A stretch of 64,000 nt of DNA from Druceiella hillmani (lineage: Eukaryota > Arthropoda > Insecta > Lepidoptera > Hepialidae), in the NCBI GenBank assembly GCA_039881145.1, contig JAYKKI010000008.1, forward strand, positions 32,160,501-32,224,500, written 5' to 3'. Under the pieces are notes generated by a model. It saw only the letters and a program-made list of their open reading frames with translations. It did no database searches and was not told the DNA's origin. Position numbers and translations under genes: made by a program. Positions 36,559-49,577 of the stretch are shown here, one piece after another. Within the stretch, counting starts at the first letter, position 1; every line of letters begins with the position of its first letter.

Positions 36559-36948
36559 CAAAACGAACTAGTAATATTCGAAGTGTCAAAACGAACTAGT
36601 AATATTCGAAGTGTCAAAACGAACTAGTAATATTCGAAGTGTCAAAACGAACTAGTAATATTCGAAGTGTCAAAACGAGCTAGTAATATTCGAAGTGTCA
36701 AAACAAACTAGTAATATTCGAAGGGTCAAAACGAACTAGTAATATTCGAAGTGTCAAAACGAACTAGTAATATTCGAAGTGTCAAAACGAACTAGTAATA
36801 TTCGAAGTGTCAAAACGAACTAGTAATATTCGAAGGGTCAAAACGAACTAGTAATATTCGAAGTGTCAAAACGAACTAGTAATATTCAAAGTGTTAAAAC
36901 GAACTAGCAATATTCGAAGTGTCAAAACGAACTAGCAATATTCGTGTG
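36559..36948. repeat. 28-bp tandem repeat, 14 units
   Basis: The unit CAAAACGAACTAGTAATATT plus CGAAGTGT is repeated with exact 28-bp spacing from 36559 to the last, partial unit at 36923. A few single-base variants recur (for example CGAAGGGT at spaced units, and AGCAATATT in the last units). No non-repeated spacers, so it is a minisatellite. Confidence 0.97.
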
Positions 36949-38523
36949 TTTTAACACACTTTATTAAATAAAAAGAAAGAAAATTTTAACATTTTTAAAA
37001 CCACAGAAGTCTTGAAAGAGCTGACTATACACACTGTGAAGCGAGACGAGGTGAGCTGATGAGCGAAGTTTCAGTTTCAAAAATAAAAATGTGAAAATAA
37101 AAAAAATTGGTCCTTTTCATTTGCTGTAAACATTTTCGCACAAAGTGAATTAAAATATAAAAATTGTACAATGAGTTATGACTGTTCAAACATTTTTTTT
37201 CCGAAAAGTAAATACGATTTATTGTGAAAATTGCTATATTACTACTTTAGTTCACTTTATACAAACTTTTTTTATGTATATTTTAAAATGATCGATTTTT
37301 TTATTTCAAGCCATTTTTTTTAACTTTAGAATTCTACCACTGCTCACTCTAGATAGTTTAGTCAACTTCCCAACCAATCTATGGTTTTAAAAATATGTCA
37401 TTAAATTTCATCCTTATACCATTTTTAAAACCCTTTTAAAAAAATTCTAAAATTTGACTATTTTTTTACAAGAAAAGATTTTTATTATAAAGTGATATTG
37501 GCTCAATCTGCACCTTAATCCGTATTCCACCGTCTCGGTAAGTCGGTACATATCATACATATGTACAAATAGATATATTACGATTACTGCAGAACGAACC
37601 GACTCTATAGCTTGTCAGCCCTAACTGTATCATTACATAAAGCGTTCCGCTAGCGCCGCCCTATATTTAGACATGGTCATAGCTTGCAAGATCTATCCGG
37701 TTAGATGAAGACATTCGCGTCGCGAACAGCTGATTATTTCAAGATAACGCCGTTAGTAGCATAAACTGTACTTTATGGCGGAGAGCAGATGAATTTTATG
37801 ATCACATTTTTGTCGCTAACTAAACATGTCGATTAACGTATAGGTTTTGTTTGTGTTGATTATTGCATAGTTATAATAAGTAGCTCTGAGGGTTAAAACG
37901 ATAAAATTTCCTTGTAAAGTAAAACAATTTTTTTACCGCAGTAGAGCAAGGTGGGACTTCTTGAACATAGGACCAAATTGGGCAAATGAAATTTGTCATA
38001 CGATCGTAGGATGATGATGGGAAAAGAAAGTACGTTGGAAGAAAAACTTTTCACACCGTAGCTAGTTAATCCGCGGTGATTGGGTAAATAAAATGGACTT
38101 TTGGAGGATTTTGTTTGTCAGATCATTTGTTTCTTTGAAAGTAAAAAAAAAATATTTCGCAAATTGTTTTTCTCCAAACATTATGCCAAAGTATAAACCG
38201 ACAGTCAGGTAAGTGTTGATAGTTAATAAATCGATTTTAAATACTTGTTTAAATCCAAGATTACGTTTTTTCATAGCTTAAATTTTATTTGGAAAACACG
38301 GACAAAGTTAGCTGAACACACGTTGAATAACATAGCGCGCGATACACTTTCTTATTACATATCGAATTTTTAATTTGTTTTTCATTTAAGAATGCGAAAA
38401 TATTAAAAAATAACGGCGAGGTGTTCTGCTTCTAATTAATCTTCTGATATATTTATTGCAAATGTCACGTTTATTAACATACGATTTTTAGCTTTGTACT
38501 GCAATTAGGGTTGATGTATAAAT
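36949..38523. other. Non-coding sequence
   Basis: AT-rich, with a less AT-rich patch at 37500-37770. No gene or element recognised. Confidence 0.4.
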
Positions 38524-38524
38524 A

Positions 38525-38580
<56 letters not shown>
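38524..38580. repeat. (TA)n microsatellite
   Basis: About 55 bp of uninterrupted TA dinucleotide. Confidence 0.95.
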
Positions 38581-38583
<3 letters not shown>

Positions 38584-39170
38584 CAAATGAACATCGTTAG
38601 TAGATTTCCTCTTTACCTTTCCCAACTTATCCGCTCACGAGACCGCGCTGCACGAACGCTGTGTCACGTAGAAAGCAGCTCTACCGTGTCTTCCTATTTT
38701 AAGAGATGCATTAGCTTTATTGTAATTTTTTTAAATTTTCATGATTTCATCAAAAACAGACACTCTGTTAGGAAATATAATTAATAAAAAAGATTTAAAA
38801 ATATTTGTTTCAAAATTTTAGAAGGAGCGTGTTTTGTATAAAAATAGTTTTGATACCACACCACATCTTCAGATATAAAACTATCTAACCTTCATATCAA
38901 AATTGAAATAATAAAAAAAATAGAGATTTTATCTGTAATTTACCTGAAAATTTTAATCATGAATATAGATTATAGAGAGATATTTCAGTTTTCAAAAAAA
39001 TTACGATAATTTTACTCCGATGAAAAATACATTAGGCAATAAATTTATATGCCAAAAACAATGTAATTATTTGTAAATAATTAACCCTTAAAAGTTCAAA
39101 TTTTACGTGTGCCTAAATGTGTACGTAACCCTAATAGTCCGAACCTAACCATTTTTTTGTGTAACACATA

Positions 39171-39403
39171 ATGTCGTCGCTGTGGTTTGTTGGCTTGATC
39201 ACAAGGCATACGGTCTTTGGCAGCGCAGCACACCGCCGGGACCTGAGTTCGATTCCAGGCCGCTCGCCGAGCGGGGCTGGACCAGTGTTCTGGTTGACTG
39301 TAAGAGATTGTTCTCGTAACAATAGGTCATATGTATCAATTGGATATCATATGTATCAATTGGATACACTAAAGTAGACAAATAAATAAAAAATGAATAA
39401 AAA
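39171..39403 (+). mobile_element. tRNA-derived SINE, copy 2 (best preserved)
   Basis: The head GTGGTTTGTTGGCTTGATCA (A-box region) and GACCTGAGTTCGATTCCAGG (B box GTTCGATTCC) are tRNA-like. The body has CTGGACCAGTGTTCTGGTTGA, CTGTAAGAGATTGTTCTCG, then a short duplication of ATATGTATCAATTGGAT (39327-39365), and the tail CACTAAAGTAGACAAATAAA. It shares head, body and tail with 22457-22664 and 32954-33108. It would be transcribed by RNA polymerase III and moved by a LINE partner. Confidence 0.8.
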
Positions 39404-39548
39404 TACTCAACTAGCTACGATATTAAACACCGATTGACTTATAAAGAACAAGTATGCAAAGTGTAAAATTGTAACTTTTCCGCTAACACCGACTCAGCGG
39501 GATGAATTGTTTGATATATCTGTAACCGGTAAACACAGATTTTATTTA

Positions 39549-39616
39549 CACGCACACACACACACACGCACACACACGCACACACACGCACGCACGCACG
39601 CACACATATATATAAA
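39549..39616. repeat. (CA)n/(CGCA)n microsatellite
   Basis: CACA runs interrupted by CGCA units, ending in a short TATATATA. Confidence 0.95.
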
Positions 39617-41510
39617 GATAATAAAAAGTGCAAAGTCCAAAACATATGTCTACTGAAGCTTGTCTTGTCAGTTATTTTCGAAGACAATGATTTGTTAACA
39701 GTCAGATATTAAATTTAGAAGTATCAGCTGCAAATAAAACCTATATTATATTAATATATTATTACGTGCGCCTCTAATTTTCATCAAAATTAAAACTCGA
39801 ACTACCATAATCTAAGACTCCCTTTATCAAACTATTCTTAAACCTGTGCCGCCCAGACTGCAGGCTGAAAAAGGAACTTTGATGCAGAATGAGTCAATTA
39901 CAAATTTGGTAAAGAAATACCAAAGGGAAATCGTCGCTCCAATAAATCATAATTGAATTTGAAGATTTACGAAGAACAAAGAAATTATGGTAAGGTAAAA
40001 ATATCTTAACGTTATCGTAACAATTAGCACTAAAATAATTAGGGCCACAACCAACGATTGAAAGATAATCGAGGCACTAAAAAATCTTTATATTCGAATG
40101 AAAAGAGCATAGATGCCTTCCAAGATAAAAAAGTCAGTGATTGGACAATATTTAAAAATATATAATGGTATTAAGGGTAACTGGAAAAATAAGACCTAGA
40201 ACCGTTAGAAATGGGAGGGGGGTAATCACGAAGAAATTTCAAGCTTTCAATAAGCTAAATGGTCAACACCCAGGTATCGCTTAGTTTTGGCTTTTAAACA
40301 CCAATCGATACTTAGGAAATAGGACAAAAAATTACTATAATTTTTACAACTGAAACGAACGGTATTTTATTTATATAGCCCGTCTTTCATTCCGAATCTT
40401 TAAGGCGTTGCCTTTAAGTTCTTGTAGTATACAATTTATTTTCCTCAAATTGAAATGAACAAACAAAATATATTTCAGTTATCACACGATCGTAGACCAA
40501 ATCTTACAAGTAGAAAATCAAACATAATTCGTAGCACTTTCCAATGTTGTTTAGTCATTACGGGTACTTAGAAGTACTCAACAATATTCCGATAATGGGT
40601 TGAATACAATGGAACGGCTCTAACAGGCACACAAAAGTGAAACGCGCCACTCGTTGAATATAAAAGCTCGTGACAAATCGTGACCATATTGTCGATTGTG
40701 AACCGCAATAATATCAACATAATCTTCATAACGCCGGCGCCGATAAAAGACACAAAACGTTATAATTTCTTTCAATCACGTTCGTGACTGTCCAGCACGA
40801 TGGTCGACGTTGCTGCTGGAATCGAACAATTACTCGACCTACTAAACTTTAGATTTCCCCCAGTTTAAGGTCAAACATATTAATAGATAATATTAATTAT
40901 AAAAGTTCTTCTATTTATTTCTTAATTTGCAAGCTCACTAATTATGTTTAGTGCAAATCGAATTACGGTCTCAAGTCAAATAAATATATATATAAATTAC
41001 ACATTTGCATATGTGAATATCGTAAATTTCACATATGTGAATATCGTGAAATTTAACGACCTTATAAAATCAATTTATCCAAGCTTATCAATGGAGTTCA
41101 CACATTTGGTCTTTTAAGAACGACGATGAAATTAATTGGTTGATTAGCATCTTAAACGTTAATAACTTAATTGATATTAAAATTGTGCTGTAGCTTTAAA
41201 CATTTTTGAATATTCAGCGTATTTCAAACACTCGTCGTTATAATATGGAATTGCCTCTTGGATTGTTTACCGCATTGCGTGGCCTCTTTTTACATATTTA
41301 TGCATATTAGTTGCTTTAGATGGAAAGAGTTTGCCTTCGTAACGTTTTATGTTTTCTTACATTCTTTAGTGTTATGTCCGGTAAAGATCTCCCATGCAGA
41401 GGGACTATAAACTATATATATTTTAATTTTATTTCTGTCTACTTTCATTCCATTATGTCACGATGTAAATATATGAATTGCTTAATTATTGAAAAAAAAA
41501 AACAAAAAAG
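39617..41510. other. Non-coding sequence
   Basis: No gene recognised. 40660-40860 is less AT-rich. It contains a GTTCGATTCC box on the minus strand (around 40825) without the rest of a tRNA or SINE. Confidence 0.4.
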
Positions 41511-41512
41511 TG

Positions 41513-41582
<70 letters not shown>
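41511..41582. repeat. (TA)n microsatellite
   Basis: About 70 bp of TA dinucleotide with one internal break. Confidence 0.95.
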
Positions 41583-41583
<1 letters not shown>

Positions 41584-41770
41584 CCTTGTTGAGAAAAGCA
41601 AGGATTTCTTATTTTACTTATATTATTTTTTTCACTTGAAAACGTCTTTAAAATTCATGCCGGGTACGGAATGACAGCCGCGTCCTAATAAGCGACAGTT
41701 TCTATCGAAGTTATTTCAAACTTTAATAACTTGGCTAAAATAGATTTATTCTTTAAACTTGTAGTATGAA

Positions 41771-41827
41771 AATTAAACTACGTGATGTAGTATTATTTCT
41801 TTAAGTTCTTTACCACGACCTAGATTT
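41771..41827 (-). repeat. Hammerhead-type dispersed repeat, copy 4 (truncated)
   Basis: Minus strand: AATCTAGGTCGTGG, TAAAGAACTTAAAG, then CTACATCACGTAGTTT. The copy is truncated at the ribozyme stem III side and lacks the tail. Confidence 0.65.
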
Positions 41828-42424
41828 TTAACTTAATTTCGGTATACTACACACAATTGACATCTTCACGAAAATAATTGATGCAATTTCTTTTTCTTTG
41901 TTAAATATCTATGTCACGCGTTTAATACTGTACATGATTTAATTAAAAACAATTGGTTGTGGGCATTTTGAAAACGGATAACTCAGCAGTGTATATATCT
42001 TGAGATCTGATTAACTGAAATAATTTTAATTAATCATAATGCTAGTATCTAGCATTTTTCATATATCAAATCTGTGGCTGAAAAATTTTGGGGTTGTAAA
42101 ATGAGGGTTGAGGAAAACAATGATGGTTGAGAAATATTGAGTTTTAAGTTGATATGCCATGTGTCCCATTGCAAATCATTTTAAGGCTTAATATTTAGCA
42201 AACAGGCTTAGAAATGAAAATTGTAAATTAAATATCAGTTTAATTCTAAAAGCCCTCTCTAATAATTTATGTCTATCTAATAATGTATAATAGGATGGAC
42301 AAAATATTTTCTTAGCCATGCTCCACACGCTTTAGCTTATTTTTTTTTACAATAATCACGCCAAACTTAAGTAAATCCTCATTTGAAACAACTATTCGAA
42401 ATTCATGCCCATAGGTAAAAATTT

Positions 42425-42490
42425 ATAAAAAACAGAACGACAAACCTACGGGACGAAATTAAAAGGATTCCTTGTTTTATTATGGAACCA
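42425..42490 (+). repeat. Short interspersed-repeat end, copy A
   Basis: ACAAACCTACGGGACG ... AAAAGGATTCCTTGT ... ATTATGGAACCAC resembles 52390-52455 (ACAAACGGACGGACG ... ACAAGGATTGCTCGT ... TTATTAGGGAACCAC). Probably the same end of one old repeat family. Confidence 0.45.
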
Positions 42491-44090
42491 CAATCTACCA
42501 AACCAAACGGGTATTAGGGAAATCAGAAAAAATATTTCTATAGCTATTTCTATAGCCTGCTTGTAGTTACTCGATTTCGTATAGCTATTTAAATATTATT
42601 TAATTACAAATTATTATTTTAATTAATGTCTGATAATTATAATGTGCTAACCTTTAAAAAGCACGGAAACGTAAGGTTTATATTATTATATTTTAGAATA
42701 GTTTAATGATTGTCAGTTAAAATTCCATTATGAGTTATTTAATTTTACTACTATGTTTGCGATCTCTAGATTACCCCAGAAAAGCTATTAGTGATCAACA
42801 AGACGCCACAGTGATCTCGAAATATATTGACAGACCAGTATCGATATTCTTCAATATCTTTTGAAATTCAATTAACAACGAGACGTCAATATTTTTCATG
42901 TAATTTGGAAAAATCATGGAAAGCAGGAGTTTCTAAATTATTGTCATCTAAACCGCTTAGACTTATGACAATTATATATATAATCGATAAAAAGGAAAAA
43001 CGCGGTAAATAAATATGAAACCTTAACACAACTTCATTATTAATGAAAAAGGTAGCCTATGCTGTAAAAGAAATCACTTTAAAAGTCACGACATTATTCC
43101 ATTTAACAAGAGTATCCCTATATCTACGTAATTCTCTATCAATACAGAATAAAAAAAAACATACTGAACATAAATACATAAAAAACAGAATGGGGATGTA
43201 AATAAGCTTTGTTACTTCGGTATCCCTTCATAATGCCGTCATAACGTCAAGGTGCACCGGAAATAAATAAGAAGCACTGAAGCAAAACCTTTCTTGTTTA
43301 CAGCAATTACTTTTCTTTCGTATTTTTTGAACCAAATTACAATATATTTTAAGTAACTCTTGCTCACAAATTTATTTGTAAAAAAGGCTGACTTTGAGAA
43401 TATAATTTCGTTGTAAAATTACTGCATAATGATATAACACAAGTTCACAATATTTCTATTTACGATCAATTTTTTTATAAGATGATATAATGTAATACTT
43501 CATTCCATTCTAAAAGAGAATGTTTTTAAACAAAGTAAAATGACAGTTCAGGTAATGTAAACCTTTTTTCACGTTAGTAATATAATAAGGATCTATGTGA
43601 TTAAAGTATACAATTTTTTTTATTATAAACATTTACACTGTATAAATAACGTTAAACTTATATTATTGAAAATTATTGCTATACACATTTATGTTGTATA
43701 ATATAATTCAAAATACATAATGCTGGAAATAGTCATTAAAGTTTTTACAATTTTTTTAAGTAACTTTATCTAACTTTAAAAAGAATAATAGAAAATATAC
43801 AATCAAAAAGGAGCAAAAGTTATTATAAAAAAACGCTGCCGTTTACTATATACAAAACATATATTCTACATTGCAAAATAATGCTAATACTAATTTGAAA
43901 ACAAAATGTTTTTTTTTTTCATTACCTTTATTTACTCTGTATATTTACTCTATATACGTATAAGTAAATTTTTATATAAAACCGATGTTATGCCTTATTT
44001 ACTTCGTACTGAAGCAGACTGCAGCCGAATACTATACAGCCGATTTATTGCAAATATTTCACTTCAACGCATAAAATATTTAAAATATTT

Positions 44091-44132
44091 CGAACGATGT
44101 CTGTTTCCATATATGGAAATAGACATCGTTCG
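44091..44132. repeat. 20-bp-arm near-perfect palindrome
   Basis: CGAACGATGTCTGTTTCCAT and ATGGAAATAGACATCGTTCG separated by AT; one mismatch. Weaker complementarity seems to continue outward (TTTCG and CGAAA, then ATAAAA-type blocks), so the full fold may be longer. Confidence 0.8.
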
Positions 44133-44617
44133 TATCGAAATACAGAATATTTTTCCAAAATGTTTTATACCTCTGAGTTTTGAATGATTGACGGCCAGGG
44201 ATGACCATTTTTCTCCTCTAAATTTTCCAATTCACATTATTAAAATATCCGTTTAATATTTATACTTATAAAATAATTTAACAGGACAGTTTATTAAATT
44301 ATTATAGTAATTGTGGTGTGTAGTTTCATAATATAATGGGTGAAATACGACGAGTTTTGTGACTATTCGTCCACTGATTGAATATATATTTGTGCCAACC
44401 ATAGTTTCAATGTAAAATTGGTTTATTTACAAAAATATTTTTTGGAATGGATTCAAGTATAGATGACGAGTATAGATGAGTAGTACCTTTTGTCATTGTC
44501 TTCAAACTTTATAATAAATATCACATAAACTCAATATATATAACCTAAATAACAAGTTACTTATTATTGCAATATTATACATATTGAACCGTGTTCAATA
44601 AAATTGAGTTCCAAAAA

Positions 44618-44634
44618 AAAATATATATATACAT

Positions 44635-44720
<86 letters not shown>
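44618..44720. repeat. Compound (AC)n(TA)n microsatellite
   Basis: Short ATATAT, then CACACA (about 44634-44658), then a TA run of more than 60 bp. Confidence 0.95.
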
Positions 44721-44723
<3 letters not shown>

Positions 44724-45149
44724 CGCGACGAATAAACTTAATTTTCTTTCAAATATTTTTTTAATATTAGAAAATAATCTACTTTAATAATCTAAACTTA
44801 TTCTAAGTTTATTTATATTAACAGAACAATAAATAATATTTTTATAAAACACCATCGACAAAGACAAAAAAAGAAAGAAAATAAGAAAAACACACAAGAT
44901 CGACAAAAACAGATCATCTCGAAATTAAGTAATTTATTAGGTCGTTTAATATTAGTAATTGCCTAAAGCTTAATCCTAAAATGGCCTCGTTTCACAAAGT
45001 TTCTCATGACTAATTGTCAGACCATACTGAAAAGTGTGAAGAGGCGCACCTAATTTTACCGCACATTTCCTGAAAGAAGAAATAGATATTTCCGTTCAGT
45101 GTGAAATATGCAATATTCCCAAATACTTTCAGAGAGAGACTGAATAGTC

Positions 45150-45530
45150 CTAAGAATCAACGTGCAACTTGCGAGTAATGTATGCGCGGACACATCACAT
45201 ATGTCTGATTAAATAAACAGAATCCGTTACCGGTGCCGTTTGCTGTTAAATAAACAGCTTGCAGTTGGTTAATTAAAAACTCATTTCAATGAACAGTTAC
45301 AACTTACATTCCGCCTAAAGAGTAACCCACGCACGAGACAGATGTCGGCAGACGTCATGCCTGCTTGTAGTTACTCTTATCACCCGTGGACGTCCATTGT
45401 CGTTTAATTAATTCGTCGCATTCGTTTGGCGCACGAGCAATTCACGGCAACGGTCAAACAAACTATGATTCTCGTCGCACGCGGTCGGGGCGAAACACAG
45501 TACGGCTAATTAAATATACACAGCATCATT
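45150..45530. promoter_or_regulatory. Possible cis-regulatory block
   Basis: Less AT-rich than its flanks, without repeats or coding support. It contains several homeodomain-type TAATTA/TTAATT words (for example near 45269 and 45408) among mixed-composition sequence. Enhancer function is inference from composition only. Confidence 0.25.
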
Positions 45531-45769
45531 CTGTAAACAAATGCTCATTAGTAATACAATTGCTTAATATTACTGAGTAATTAATTGAAATGTGTTTTTT
45601 TTTTAATTTTAGCATAAATAACAAAAGGAAACTTTAATCTTAATGTTGTCACTAAATCATTCTGCCGTTTTCTGCTCACATAGTTTCCTACTATTTCATA
45701 TATATTCGCCAATTTGTAAGGTTCTTTACGTTACGCAATTTTGTTCAATTTTAGATTTCATTAATCCCT

Positions 45770-45770
<1 letters not shown>

Positions 45771-45821
<51 letters not shown>
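45771..45821. repeat. (TA)n microsatellite
   Basis: About 50 bp of uninterrupted TA dinucleotide. Confidence 0.95.
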
Positions 45822-45825
<4 letters not shown>

Positions 45826-48800
45826 GAGCAAATACAATCATTTACTAATTATAATGTAAATGATTGTATTTATATGTGGTATTTGTCCCCTACTAATTAT
45901 GTAATGCATCTATTCGTAACAGATACATTAGATATTGATACAAATAATGCGTCATCCAGCAGGAATTAAAATGAAAGTAAGTGATTTTCCAAATTCCAAT
46001 CTAAATTTGAGAGTTTATATTTGAGTGGAACAAAGAAATATAAAAAAATATTAATTCATCACATATTAGAAACGCGGTAAATATTTTCTTCTAATTTATC
46101 TTTGGGATCCAAGCCCACACGTATTAATAAATACTTAATCGATTACTAATGATAAAACGATTACTAATGTCTAAACATGACATTAATTTATTTAGTGTAC
46201 AATTACAAAAACGTTAAACTAACAAGGTGACAGTTATTACAATAATCCTTTTCAACGTACATAGTTATGTTCGCTCGTAAATGGTCAAACTCATTATACA
46301 GTGATTAGACGGTTAAACAGTAAAATTCTATGGAAAATCAGGAACGAAAAACATTTATATGGATTGCCAAGTACGAAAATAGAGAGTCGTTTCCTTGATA
46401 TGGAGCATACAACTAAAAGAGTGCAAATTTAGAACATGTTAACAAAAAAGGGAATGCTATGTCGCCTCATCCACAGATATCGGAACGTATTTTACTCACG
46501 GTCGAGCGTTTTACTATATTTGGTCTCCCATATATTCTACATGATGAAACCGGACTCTAACACGTCTCGCACTAATGAGGTGTACGTCAAGCAAACCGAC
46601 AATCCGCGATGTATTTGGATAGCTAGAATATTTCAGTTTTTCTTATATTATGCTCTTATGTTCCTATCGTATTAGATTTGTTCAGTCATTATTAAGTTTT
46701 TTATTGTTAGACATTGACAGTTGTAGTTGATCGGTAAAAAAATAAATAAAGCTCCAACCGTATAAATTTGTACATCCTGATTGTACCCAATAAAAATGTA
46801 ATATCATCATACGCACATCACAGCGAACGAGTTTATGAAGGCCCCGCGCAGGAAGTTGGCCTGATAGCTCCGCACAATAATAATGCCTTGAAAAGCGAAA
46901 TGACTGGACCGGAACCGTCCGCAGCAGCGCATTAGTCCATTGTTAGAGCCAAGGACAGTGGACATGAAAATCTGTTTGGTCATGTTTTTATAGTTACAAA
47001 TAAAAATATTTACCTGTAATGAAATAAGTTAGACTGACGTGGCTTAAGGGGTCGTGACTACATAATCAGTATAGTCACCACAATTCTGAAGTCGTCGACC
47101 ACACTGACGAAAGGTACCGTATAGACGCAACGGTTTACAGCGATTATATTCTTTAAAATATAACATTAACAGTTAACGTGTAAGGACATTCTAAACGTTT
47201 TACAGTTACGTTTTTTGTACATAAATATAAACTTTAAATTAATACTCTAGTTCTAATTTCACCGACTAACATAAGCAAGGTAGGTAAACCATTTAATGCT
47301 TACTCGCATTGTGTCATAAATTAGAAGAATTTACAGTTTCACGTTCATTTAAAGGAATATAGAATTAATAATATAATTTGGAAAATACACATCACAGAAG
47401 CCGCTTTCTTGTTTCATTGGGATGTTAATGTTAATGAGGATCACCTATAAAGTTAACGATTTTCTTACTGGCCGATTATTAAGGAGGTGACAGTATTAAA
47501 ACATTATAGACGTTCTGGGTATATTTGAGTGTGAATTTGTAGCTAATTTTCTTTCTTGATTATGAAACCTGTTAGTGGAAATTATATTTATATCTCCCTG
47601 TTATTGTCTACTGCCATTATTAAATGAAAAACAAAAATGTGATCATTACTCAAAACTACCATAAGTGTGTTAGAATATTTTTCTTTTGACGTGTCGATAA
47701 AATAACGTTAGGAATTCCGTTTTTAAAATCAGTGTTTCACTACTTTTTTTTCTTATTTACGTTTTACTTTGTCACATTTGTTATTATGGAAATTTGAAAT
47801 TCGCATTAATTTTGATACGAGTTTCACTGTGTAAATAACACAAGAACGAACGAGAACGAAGAGAGACGAACAATCGATGCGTTATTACTTTAATCGTCAC
47901 CGCTCTAAAAATTTATATATCAAAAGTCCCGTGGTCGCCAGATATCACGATCGGTAATGAGGAAGTGAAGGCCATAGTGGAATTAGATCTCTGTTAAACT
48001 ACAGCTAAGCTAATAGCAGAGTTTTATGCTAACGTTGAAATGATATTAAATCAATTACGTTAAGTTAGCAAAATAAAGAACGGACACCATGCACACAAAC
48101 GATTCGAAGTATGGAAACTCTTTGTTAAACAGAAATAAAAATAAAAAGGGATCCGATCCAATTGTTACCAGTGGCAAAAAAATTAAACCTTACGAGAACC
48201 GCATATGTTAGTAACAAGGTTTTGATCTAGTTGTGCAGGCAAAGTGGTATCCAAAACGAAAGATAAACCAGAAGAAGCTCATTACTACAGCCCGGTCCTT
48301 CTATGCTGGTGTCCCCTACTACAGTTTCGTTTCACATTACACGACAATTAAGACAGTCGTATGCTGTCAATATCGCAAACGACAACTATTTCATGACAAT
48401 AGATAATCACGTAAAATACTGTAATTAGCTCATCATAAAATGACAAGATTTATAATCAGAAATACTTCGTTACTTGAAGTGTTTACCGATACTTGCGTCA
48501 ACTAATTTATACTTCTTCAGAAATTTACTTGTTACAAATTCCGACATACAAAACATCTAACAAATCTACCCGATCTAACAAATTTCCGAGAAGCAATAAA
48601 AGTGCCTTCAAAGAATTCCTGAGTGTTCATTCAATATGAACTTTTAACAGCAGTGTATGAACTTTTAACTTAATATGAACTTTTAACACTTTAAATTGCA
48701 ATGTACTGACAACTTGAACCTATAATCTGATTAAATAAAACTTTTCAGAGAAATTTTTTGTTTTAAATTCTTCTACATAAAATGACACCTCCATATGTTA

Positions 48801-49411
48801 AAATTTAATATATTGATATTTTCTCCTTGTCTGTATGCAATATTTACTATATTACTATAACTATAAAAATTCTCTACTGTTGTTGATATATAACACTTCC
48901 ATCAAAACAAATTTCTATACAATATTGTTCTATCTATGCCAGAACCATGAAGGTTCAAATTTTCGTATTTTAAATTTATTAAGTGATCGGATTTTATATT
49001 GTATCGATTTGCTTTGTTGTAGAATTTATTGATAAAAAAAATTAAATTAAGTTAAAAAAAATAAAATAAAATTATCTATTAACGTATTATTTGTTTTAGT
49101 TAATATTTTTATATTATCTTGTACCTAGTTTCAAGGGATAACATTAAAGTGTATACGAAAATCCATTGCATCTTTAGTGCATTCCATTCTAAAAGACAAT
49201 AAATATCAAAACTATGGTATTGATGTCAGAAAAAAATATGATATTGTTCTATTCAGATGCCGCATACTGACAAACTCGCCGGATGAAATGTCATATAAGG
49301 GTATATAAGGGAATGTCTTAAGGAGGGACTTCATTGGAATACGACGGAATACTTATACAAAAACAATTGAAACGATTATTTTTTGTTTTGGAACGAAGAG
49401 ATAAGAGCTTT

Positions 49412-49413
<2 letters not shown>
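45822..49413. other. Non-coding sequence with less AT-rich islands
   Basis: No gene recognised. The blocks at 46800-46970 and 47860-48010 are less AT-rich. The first shares a 14-bp GC-rich word (46845-46858) with 50307-50320 in reverse orientation. Short frames at 46436-46675 and 48835-49032 have no supporting features. Confidence 0.4.
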
Positions 49414-49457
<44 letters not shown>

Positions 49458-49482
49458 TATATGTATGTATGTATATGTGTAT

Positions 49483-49566
<84 letters not shown>

Positions 49567-49577
49567 CATATATATAA
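49414..49577. repeat. (TA)n microsatellite with variants
   Basis: About 160 bp of TA dinucleotide with GTATGTATGTATATGTG-type interruptions near 49460. Confidence 0.95.

Larger units (their letters stand above)
41830..44617. other. AT-rich non-coding stretch
   Basis: No supported gene. It contains the repeat end at 42425-42490 and the palindrome at 44091-44132. Confidence 0.4.

Noticed and set aside
36350..36571. 73-codon frame between minisatellites
   Set aside because: No motif, no splice signals, and it ends inside the repeat array.
36559..36948. CRISPR-like regular 28-bp repeats
   Set aside because: Units are directly adjacent with no unique spacers and the genome is eukaryotic; a minisatellite.
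40795..40865. Minus-strand GTTCGATTCC box near 40825 as another SINE or tRNA
   Set aside because: No A box or SINE body or tail around it.
43906..44187. 93-codon plus-strand frame
   Set aside because: It spans the palindrome and AT-rich flanks; no domain or splice support.
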